A DNA stretch of 64,000 nt from Pratylenchus scribneri (Eukaryota; Nematoda; Chromadorea; Rhabditida; Pratylenchidae). Positions 21,171-31,900 of this stretch are shown here, in pieces (position 1 is the stretch's first letter; every line of letters begins with the position of its first letter). Made by a program: the position numbers and the translations under genes. Location of the stretch: contig JAQSEB010000012.1 of assembly GCA_030063045.1 (NCBI GenBank), positions 992,001-1,056,000 of the forward strand, read 5' to 3'. The notes beneath the pieces were generated by a model that saw only the letters and a list, made by a program, of their open reading frames with translations, was not told the DNA's origin and did no database searches.

Positions 21171-24100
21171 CTAGCCAATCAAATCCATTTCATCGCTGCT
21201 ACTTCCAATGTCCTTTTTTCTTTTTGTTGTTGTTTCGTTTGTTGCATTTGCATTCATCTGCACTGTTTCTCTGAAATTAACTAATAATATAAAATTAAAA
21301 TAAATTTTTTTAAAAATAAAATCAGAAATTTTTAAAAAATAAAAAAGTGGGTTAATTTTTTTTGGGAATTCTGAACTAAACTAGGAAAAGCCATAAATTA
21401 ATTGATGTAAAAAGAGTAATTAGAGTTAGAAGTCCGTTTTATACTGGGTTTAAAAATTGATTCAATTTTGTGAAAAATTCGAGGAATGATTTTTGGGGTG
21501 AAAAAAAACTGCACATTGAATAATCGATAAGAAAGAACCAATTTCGATTTTATCTATTATCATTTAAAAATTAACAATTTAGCTTCTAATTTTGAACCCG
21601 AACCAAAATCGAACTGTGAACTTTTCGGTTGTTTATAATGAATTTTGATAGAAAAACTCAAAAAAATTAATGTATTTTTTAAGATTCTAAATTAAAAATG
21701 TTTGTATAATTATGAATATTTTTCTACCTGCTAATTTGTTGATTTGCCTCCTCATTAATATGCACCATTTGTTGTTCTTTTGCCTCAAGCAATGGATTAT
21801 TATTCATTAATTTTTTGATCCTGGAGGCACATCGCCGTTGCCATTCCGCATGGGCCTTTCGCCTTTCCAATTCTTTGTACCTTCAATTTTTGGATTTTTA
21901 ATTTAAAAATGTTTAAAATATATTTTTTTTTTAAATTTGTATTCAATTCCTAAAATTTGAATCCAAAAAAGGATATTTTCTGCTCATTTTTTAAAATCTA
22001 TTTTAAATTTGGTAAATTTGATATCAATTTAATAGCTTTTTATGATCAGAGGAAGAATTAACTAGATTAATTAGTGGATTTGATTGGAAATGTTGAAAAA
22101 GATATGACCAATAAATTGGCAGTTTTTTTAAAAAAAAGTTGAAAATATAATTTAATTTTTATAAAAATATTTTATCCGTTTTTTGAATTTGTGTTCAATT
22201 CCTAAAATTTAAACTCAAAGGGGATATTTCTCATTCCTAAAATCAGCTTTAAATTTGGCAAATTTGATCCCTAACTCTAGGGTAAGAAGGAATTGATTGG
22301 AAGTAGAATTAATGGATTTATTTGGTAATTGGCAAAAAGTTATCGAGACTAAAATGTGGCAAAATAGGCCAAAATTTGGCAATTTTCGTTTTTGGCTAAT
22401 TATATCTTTGATCAATCATTTTGATACTAAAAATGTTTTTGGGAAAGGAAAAAAATTTTCAATAATTAATATTTAGCAGATTATAACCAAAAATTGCATA
22501 ATAGCCATTTCTATTTCCCTAAAAATATTAAATTTTCACCAAATTCCTCCATCATAGGACATGGCTCGAATTCCAACATGTTTGGCAATAAGGCGTTGAA
22601 CACGGGCGGCAAATTCAGTGGACGATTCGCCAACATTGCGTTTTTGGGGTTCTGCAAATGTAAAAAAAATAATTAAAATTAAAAATTTTGGTGTTCTCAC
22701 CCAAATAGTGAACATTGTAAACAATGGCCCAGGAAGTTAGGACTCGCAAAAGATAGACGAAAAAGTGGTCCTCACTCCAATAGGAGTCACCAAAACGTGA
22801 TTCTTGCCTTTAAAATAAGAATGAGAAATGAGATATAAATTTATTTGTTTATTTAAATATTATTTATTATAATTTTTTTTTTTGAATGTGGAAAAACATA
22901 AAAAATTTGATAGAAAATTTTTGTTTTTTGTCGATAACTTTTGTAAATTGTGGCCATAAATCAACAATATTTCATTTTTTAAAGTGCAAAAAATGGTGAT
23001 TACAAAATAATGATTAGCCAAATGTTTAAAAAAAATTTTCACTTTTTTTTTAAATTTTATATTTTTGTAATAAATCTGAATAATTAATTTATTGAGCATT
23101 TTCTGTTCTTAAAAATGATATATTTTTAATTTGAAATTTTGTTAGCCATTGAACATTGATACAAACAATATATAAAATTTTAGCCTAACATTGAGTTAAT
23201 TAATTACTTGTCCCTCACTCAGAAATTCAATTTTATTTATTTTTGAATTTAGTTTTTTAAAATAATTCTTTGAAAAAATGTTAGTATTCCAATTTATTTT
23301 TCACCTACTTTATTGCAATTGGATAAACGGTGATATCCTCTTGGAAAACGGCACGTCGAAATTGGAGGACAGTGGAATTGTTCGTGCAATAACCTTCCGG
23401 GAAGAGGATAACCGGCCCTGCATTCTGAAATTAAATAAATTAAGCAATTTCATAGAATTGGCTAAAAATTTGCATTTTAATTTTTCGTATCTATTAATTC
23501 TTTAAATCGGCATGAAAAACAAAAAATTAATAAAATAGGGTAAATTCAAGGTATTTTGGTTATCAGTCTCAATGAAAAAATATTAATTATTTTAGGTTAT
23601 AGAATCTAATGATGGCCAATTTTTTGTGATAATCAAATGATTTTGGGAGTAAAAAAATATGGAGACTGTTAATAAAGAATTTTAATTCAAAGGTGAATTT
23701 TAGTGATATTTAATTTAGATGAAGGTTTTTGTTATCCTATCCCAAATTGATTTTAAATTTCCGAGTTAATTTTTATGAATTTTTGGTATAATATTTTTTT
23801 AATGTCAAAATCAAAATTTTAGATTTGCAAATTTGCAATTTTTGTTAAAATGGACATTTATGTTTTAAATTGGCCAAAAATTTCTAGGATTAAATTTTTG
23901 CCAAGTTAAAACAATTAAAAAAATATTCCCCACCTTTGCTGCATCGACCACTTCAATGCTAAAACGGCGTCTGCATGGAAAAATATTAAAATTATTTTAA
24001 ATTAATTCCAATTTCCAATTACCTCGATTCTGGATCGGCCCTTTCCAGCCAAATTGCTGGGCACTGAAATTTGTAATAATTTTTTCAAAAAAATGAATAA

Positions 24101-27100
24101 ATTTTAGTAATTATTGGTAGGATAAGGATAGATGGTGGTCGGTTTTTAAGAAAATCGATGTCAAATCGAAATTTGGCATTTTTGCTCAAAAAAATCGAAA
24201 ATAGGAAAAAAAGAAAACCGACCATTATCTACTTTATTTATCTGTTATCGATGAGTAGATTTTTTTCACCTAAATAATTATCTTATTTTCCCCCAAATTG
24301 ACGATAATATCAAAGTCCTAAAACAGTGTTTTCCATAGTTTTACAATCAAAAATAAAATTCCAAAATTTTTTTTCAATAGATAACCGAAAAGTATTCCAA
24401 ATTTCCCCCACCCACCATTTTCTCCACCAATCTTTGCAGCACCCAAATGAGGCCATCATGCTTTTGACCGGTCACCAAGTACAAATAGTCCCTGTCCAAA
24501 GGAATATCCGAGAAAATCGCCTGCACATCATTGGGCGACAAATGGTTGGCACAAATTACACCTGAAAAAGGGGAATGGGAATTATTGTTTTATTTTATTT
24601 TGGCGAATTATTTAATTTTTAAAAATGAATTTTATTGGAAAATTGTTGTGAGTTTTTGATTTTTCGGAAATTTCTTTCTCAATTTTTTTTTTTGAATATT
24701 TTGATATTTGGACTTTGGACAAAAATTTTGCAATTTCCGTTTCTTAATTTATCGATTTTCTTATAAAGAAAAACCAAAATCAAATGTGAATTGGAAAAGT
24801 ATGTTTTTTTTTTGTTTGAGCAATTTTTGTGACTAAAAATTGTTTAGCCTTACCCCATAGTCCAGAATAAAGCACAAGAAAAAATATCCTTTCATTTTTT
24901 TTAATTGGAAAAAAATTATAAATTTTTTGATGTAAAATTTGTTCAGAATTTATGGAAATTTTATAAAAAAAATTAAATTCAAGAAAAAACTTTTTTGACA
25001 TTATTTTTTAAGTTTGATCAATTTTAGAAATTTACCAGAGAATGATTATACAAATGAAATATTTTCCTAATTTTATTTGAATTTTGGACCAACCTGGCCT
25101 TTTTGGCCTATTTTCCATGCCCTTGAATTGAATAATATATCCGCAACCCATTGTGTATATTCGGCAATAAATGACGGCAATTCGAGTTTTGGCCAATGCA
25201 CTGAATGGCCAAATCAAATTTAGCACAGAGCAAATGGCCAGCATCAAAAAGGACAGAGATAAAAGGATCAAACGGACCTGTGTAAAAAACAAAAATTTTT
25301 AAATCGATTTATAATTTATATAATCTTATGTGGAGAAATAATTTTTTTTATCAAAAATATATAACTCGCAAAATAAATTTTATAAATATAAATCTATTTT
25401 ATTCGCCAACATCGGTAGATATTTCACTAACATCCATTTTAAAAGTAACTACTTGTACCATTCATTTTTGGTTATACTCAAAATGGAAGGCTATTTGAAA
25501 GCCCTATATAAGTCCTCTAAAAATGGATTTTCTAATTTCTTGTCATTTTTAGATAATTTGTAAGATAATTTTTCCTTAAAAAATGTGGGTCAGTTTACTG
25601 CACTGTGCACTCAATACTCAAATCAAAGATAATTTTTTAAAATTTTAAACGCTAATTTTAAAGGACATTTTGGGACCAATGATATATTTTGCTTTCCCAT
25701 ATTGATTATTGTGTTGAATAATAGACCAAAAACCAATGCACACATTAAAATTAGAATTTTTCTTGGGGTTTTAAAACACTTAAAAATGAACAATCTTATA
25801 AGATTGAATTTCTTTTATTTAATTTTTTATTTTTTAAATAAAAAAGTTACCGGAAAAAGTACACCAATTCGAAATGCGAAAGTGGCCAACATCAAAAGCC
25901 TGGGCCGAATTTCTTTGGGCCTCCGTCGATCGCTGCCTCGAATTTTGTTTTTGATCGTCGAAAGATTTGGCCAAGATTTGCTCGAGGAGAGGGCGGCCGT
26001 TGAAGATTTTCGTCGACGCCGAAATTTCACACCGCGGAATTTGAGCCCTTTTTGCAGGGGAATGAGTTCATATCGGCGATAGTCCGGGGCCAGGGTGAAA
26101 TTGGCCCGCACATCTTCCTGTAAAATGTCAAATATAATTTTTGGACAATTTATAAAATATTTATGGAATAGTGTGATTTTTTCTTTTTTAGCTTAATTGG
26201 AATAATTTTTGTATAAAAACATTAAATTTTGCAATGTCAAAAAATTCTGGTTAAATCTCAAGTTTTTTTTTGTCTTTAATTATTTTTATTTAGCAGCATC
26301 TTGATAAATATAATCTAATAATAATCAATAAAATAGTTTTAAAAAGTAGAAAATAGCTAATTAAATTTATTGGCTGATCAAATTAACAAATTTTATATTT
26401 TTTTTTTGTTGACAAAATAACATTTCACCCAGCAAACCATTTAGCATATTTGGTATTTTTGCAGACTCATTGAGACGAGTAGATTTATTTATTGTTTGTC
26501 TGATTTGGTCTAAACCCTAACCTAAATGAGTTAAAACTGAACCACTTAAACCGTTAGTTTTTGGTTTAAAATTAACTTAATTTTAGGCCAAATAAGATTA
26601 ACCATAAATGAATCGACGATTCTTATAATCAGTTCTTTAAAAATGCTAAAAGGTTTGCCAGGTGAAAATGAAAATCGCTTTCAAAGCCATTCACGTATAT
26701 CATTTTATTCACTTTTTCTGCTCTTTAAAATCATATAGTATTATGATCAAGATTGTCCATAAAAAATAAAAGTTAGTCAGAAACTTTAAGATTTTAAAAA
26801 AGCTAATGTCTTTCAAAAACCTTTAGATTATTGGCTTGGATGCCATATTTGAAAAATATGCAAAAAAAAAATGTGAATACCATTGCAATTGCCTGCATTC
26901 CTTGGCCACACATTTCCATGGCCATTGAAAATTGTTGTTCCGAATTTGCACCATTCTTCACATTTTGTTGTGCTCTTCCATTCTCATTTGACTCTTCCGG
27001 CGCTGAAATGTTGCCATTGCCAATTTCGGTGAGTGAATGTACATCGTCATTCCCATTTTCTTCTTCTTCTTCTTCCGATGATGCCGATTCATCTCCATCC

Positions 27101-28457
27101 GTTGCGGCATTTGACTGCGTTTCGGGTTGAATATCGCCACCGCCAATCTAAAATGAACCAAAAATTTTTGGAAATTTTTTAAAGCTAATTAATTATTTTT
27201 AAACAAATTTTAAATTCTTTTGTCGACTAACCTAGGTACTATTTCAGTTGGGTTGGACACCTACTCTACAGGGAAATGATGAGGACGGTGAAGAAGAGAA
27301 GAAGATGAAACTTAGAAAGATCTTCTTCATCATCATCCTCATTAACCTTATCTTCCTCTTCTTCATCATCATCCTCATTAACCTTATCTTCCTCTTCTTC
27401 ATCATCATCCTCATTAACCTTATCTTCCTCTTCTTCATCATCATCCTCATCTTCCTCTTCTTCATCATCATCCTCATTAACCTTATCTTCCTCTTCTTCA
27501 TCATCATTTCATTAACCTTATCTTCCTCTTCTTCATCATCATCTCATTAACCTTATCTTCCTCTTCTTCATCATCATCCTCATTAACCTTATCTTCCTCT
27601 TCTTCATCATCATCCTCATTAACCTTATCTTCCTCTTCTTCATCATCATCCTCATCTTCCTCTTCCTCTTCTTCATCATCATCCTCATTAACCTTATCTT
27701 CCTCTTCTTCATCATCATCCTCATTAACCTTATCTTCCTCTTCTTCATCATCATCTCATTAACCTTATCTTCCTCTTCTTCATCATCATCCTCATCTTCC
27801 TCTTCTTCATCATCATCCTCATTAACCTTATCTTCCTCTTCATCATCATCTTGTTCTTCTTCATCATCCTCATTCCTTTGTAGGGGCAAGGGGCCCCAAC
27901 ACCAATAGGTAGTACCCTAACCTATAACTTTTGGGAAGCGATTTTACATCCGGCGAAACCATTTATCATTCTTTGTAGAATTGATTTAAACGCGTAGATT
28001 CTCATATGGTTTGTTAAATTTGGGCCTGAACTGATTGAGTTAGTTTTTTAAACTAAAACTTGGAACGATTCAAGTGGTTTAACTCATTCAGTTTTGGACC
28101 AAATCATAGACAAAACATAAATGAATCGACGCGCTCTATCAGCTGAACAAATATGCTAAATGGTCGACTTAAATAAAATCAAAGTTTAAACTTTAATCAG
28201 TTATTGACAAAAAGAACACGATTTGTCGATAAATTAGCACTCTTTTACTCTTTTAAAATGTTAGTTTTTGGGTAAAATAATTTCATTTAAATTATAAAAA
28301 CCTCAACAAGTTTGCTCTGAACCCAAATGACGGTCTTCAAATAGAGTTGAGCGATCAATGCCAACAAATTTTTGCCGAACAGCGCCAAAATCAATGCACC
28401 GATGAACAGTGTGCCGATAAAATAAAAATAATAGCGAAACAATTCTGCGAATACCAT
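21171..28457 (-). CDS. Glycerol-3-phosphate acyltransferase, GPAT3/4 type
   Basis: Twelve exons join in phase to 561 aa: 28457-28302, 27147-26881, 26117-25851, 25277-25094, 24561-24416, 24063-24023, 23970-23934, 23424-23309, 22807-22701, 22651-22540, 21880-21728 and 21270-21171. The enzyme acylates glycerol-3-phosphate at the ER membrane, the first step of glycerolipid synthesis. Motif I is NHLSPND (HX4D; H about 298, D about 303). Motif III is LFPEGYCTNNS (about 373-383). TVYPIAIK, LLRVLTSWAIVYNVHYL and MSYDGGIW match the family C-terminal half. Hydrophobic segments lie near residues 12-30 and around 214-260. Exon 2 is an acidic, low-complexity insert. C. elegans relatives are ACL-4 and ACL-5. 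The start at 28457 follows a TTTTTAG acceptor (candidate trans-splice site). The tail is basic and Gln-rich. Confidence 0.9.
26430..26650. repeat. Foldback-family copy in acyltransferase intron 2
   Basis: It contains CATTGAGACGAGTAGATTTA, TTAAACCGTT and AATGAATCGACGATTC. Another diverged copy lies at about 27940-28180 in intron 1. Both carry the paired GA-cG-aTcGA motifs of the family best preserved at 56320-56605. Confidence 0.5.
27319..27860. repeat. Minisatellite, 36-bp unit in acyltransferase intron 1
   Basis: The unit is TCTTCATCATCATCC plus TCATTAACCTTATCTTCCTC, repeated about 15 times with short deletions. It is intronic (28301-27148). Apparent acidic or basic open frames on both strands are only a by-product of the missing stops. 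Confidence 0.95.
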
Positions 28458-28966
28458 TTTTCCTTCTATCTAAAAACTGATAAGAAAAATATCATTTTAT
28501 TTGTGTTTGATCTGATCAGTTGGGAAAAATATAGTGAATTTGTGTAAACAAACAAAATTTTGACTGGTGGAGGAGACTGCAATGCATCATAAATATTTTT
28601 GTTTGTTTATTACGTAAAAACTAAAAAGTAAAAACCAATTGATGACTATGTATTTTTAATGGATATTTTTAAAAGGGAAAATATCTATGTTTTGTTGGCA
28701 TTTTAAAAGGGAAATTTCCTATTTTTGAGGAATTTAAAATGGTTTTTTGGCATAAGTTTTTGAAATCTTGGCCATAAAAAAGTTTCAGGACTTATTATAT
28801 AAGGGAGAGTTGAGGATTAGGCTAAATTTAGGCATATTTATTATTATTAGAGTAAATTTACATTATAAATGTACTAATTTTCAAAACGCCACTCAAGACT
28901 CAACCCTATTTAAGAAGGCCAAATAATTGATGGAAATTTGTTAGCAGAATTAAATCACCAAAAATT
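28458..28966. promoter_or_regulatory. Shared divergent promoter region
   Basis: About 510 bp separates the acyltransferase ATG (28457, -) from the leucyl-tRNA synthetase ATG (28967, +). There is no other coding evidence in it, so it must hold both promoters. Candidate trans-splice acceptors are CAGTTTTTAG on the minus strand just before 28457 and TTGTTAGCAG ending near 28947 on the plus strand. No defined promoter motif was seen. Confidence 0.55.
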
Positions 28967-31900
28967 ATGCGAATAAGAATGCATCAAAAATTGTTATTAC
29001 TGAATATACCAAGCAGAATTGGTGCTGGCCAATCGAATTACAAATTTCTCATTAATCAAATTTGCTGCTCATGCAATTATTCTTCTCAACAACAACCAAT
29101 TTCTTCCACACAAATTCAGGTAATATTGATCAGTTTTTAAATTTCCTAATTCCAAAAAGAGTGCCGAAAAATGGAAATATGTGCTGGCAATGTTCCCATA
29201 TCCATCGGGTCGCCTCCATATGGGTCATTTACGGGTAATATCCGGTTTAATTAAATAGAATTATCTTATCAAATTTTAAATTTATTTAGGTGTACACCCT
29301 TTCGGATGTGTTGGCTCGATATTATGCACTAAAAGGACACAAAGTGCTACATCCAATTGGATGGGATGCCTTCGGATTGCCGGCCGAAAATGCCGCCATT
29401 GAACGGCGAATGGACTCGGCTGAATGGACTTATAAGTGAATATATTCAATCAAAACTAAATTTTAAAAAACCAATATTTGAAAGGAATATAGAGGAAATG
29501 CGCACACAATTGATAAAAACTGGCGTCAAATTCGACTGGTCCCGGGAATTGTTCACTTGCCGGCCAGACTATTTTCGCTGGACCCAATGGATTTTCCTTC
29601 AATTGTATCAAAATGGATTAGTCCGAAAAGCCTATTCCGAGGTAAACTGGGATCCAATCGACAAAACTGTGTTGGCCAATGAACAAGTTTGCCAATCAAT
29701 ATTCAATCAATGTTGGTAAAACCATTATTAATTTCTCAAGGTCGATGCAAATGGCCGATCATGGCGTTCTGGTGCTGTGGTCGAAAAACGTCGATTAAAT
29801 CAATGGGAAGTGGACATTTGCAAATATGCAAAGGTTTTTTAGATTTTAAATAAAATTTGACAATAAATTAATGGATGCGGTTTTTTTTGCCGAATGAATT
29901 GCATCCTTTTGCCGAGAGATCAGGTTTTTCTTGGATAACTAGTTTATGCTTGATCCTAGACCCTTAAATCTCTTATCCATATTATAGAACTCTTCGAAAC
30001 GCATCGATTGATGTATAGTTTGTCAGGGTTTGGTTCAAAACTAAAAGAGTTATAAACCAAAATCCAAAATAGGATTTAAACGGTTTATAATACATTGAAT
30101 TTTGACCACCGACAAACTATATAATAATCGACGCGTCTCGATTAGCTCTATAAAATGAAGTATAAGGTTTAGGTTTATGGGTCAAGGTGTAAGCACCAAA
30201 CAGTTATCCTCAAAAACTGATATTTCGACAAAACACAAAAGAACCCAAATCTTTCGGCAAAAAAACCTTTACTAATAAATTAATTATTTAAAAATAATTT
30301 CAGCGTCTTGTTGATGGTCTTGAATCATTGGAATTTGAATGGCAAGAGGTGGCCGCAATCCAAAAAAATGCTATTGGACCATGCGATGTTTTTCGCTTTC
30401 TTCTTCCAATTCAGGTTTTTTACCACTTTCCCATTAAAAAAAAGAATCTATTTTTGCAGAATAATTCATCACAAAATTCTCATCCAAATGATCGATTGGA
30501 TTTGCGAATCACTGATCCAACCCAATTTTGCACTGCACAATTCGTTTTGCTCACTCAGGACCATCAAATAGTGAGGGAAGCCATCAAACAGGGCATTTTG
30601 AATTTGGAACAAAATTTTGACAAGGATTTTGGTATATTTTTTGAATGAATAAATTAAATACTTACGGTTTAGGGGATGGAAGGAAAAGGAAGATGTTCTT
30701 TTCACTATCATCCTCATCTTTATCTTCTTCTTCTTCATCATCCTTTTCCCCGTATTGCGACACTTGCGGACGAAATGATCTAGTGCCGAAGGTGGTAAAG
30801 CTGGAGTGACATTGTTTATAGGATTTTATTAAGCATAAAATTCGCTACAAAAAGATATCAAATGCATTGGTCAGAGATGAATATTCATCGAGTTATGGCC
30901 AAAAAACTGTCAAAATCGCAATTTTAATTAAATTAACGGTTTTTTTGGCCATAACTCAGTGAATATTCAACATTGGCCAAAACTTTATATGTCATTTTGT
31001 AGCTAATTTTATGCCTAATAATATGCCTTAAACAATTCTACAATAGCTTAACCACCTTCGGCTCCAGACCGTTTCGTCCGAAGTGTCGGGTCCGCAAGTG
31101 TCGGCCAACCCCTTTTCCCTTCCAGCCACTAAATTGGAATAATTTCAGAATAATTGAATTAAATTATTCATAAAATTCCAGTTTCACTCGATCATCTTTC
31201 CGTTACAAATTTTGTGACCGGTCATCCAATGCCACTGATTGTCCAACTCAAAAATGATTCCAATGAAGAGAATAATCAAATTCCTGAATTTTTTATGGAT
31301 TGCCGTTTGGTTTCCAATAATTCATCTTCTTCCCAAATTGATCGAATAATTTGCAAACAATTTGGTGGATTTGAACTTCCAAAAAGCAGCCCAAAAATGG
31401 AGGATGATGAAATTACAAAATTGGCTGAAGTTTGTTTTTTATTTGGAATGGCCAATTAATTCATATTATTTTAGACAAACAATTTTGGTGGCTATCAGAC
31501 CAGTCGAACATTTCGGGATTGGGTCGTTTCGCGCCAACGTGCCTGGGGAACGCCCATTCCAATGTTGGTTGATTCGGATGAACGAAACAATGCGGTGGCC
31601 CCAATTCCCATCGACCAATTGCCATTGTTGGCCGAAAGAAGGGGCCAACGAGTGCCAATGCCAAGGTTTTTCTTTCAAAAATATGAATGCGGTTTGCCGA
31701 GAGATAGGTTTAGGTTTTTTGATTATAACTTGTTCGTACTTGATCCTAGACCCCAAATATAACCATTTTATAGAGCTCATTTGTTGGGGTTTGGTTCAAA
31801 ACTAAAAGAATTATAAACCAAAAAAAAAGGTTTAAACGGTTTAATACTTATTTGGCCAAACCCTGAATCGATGCTCATTGATGAGCGCTATAAAATGGTT

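Noticed and set aside
24416..24561. Possible frameshift within the acyltransferase HX4D motif
   Set aside because: On recounting bases against the exon length (146 nt) the frame is continuous: NHLSPND is intact.
27244..27889. Asp/Glu-rich and Met/Lys/Arg-rich open frames on both strands
   Set aside because: They are read-through of the 36-bp minisatellite in acyltransferase intron 1.
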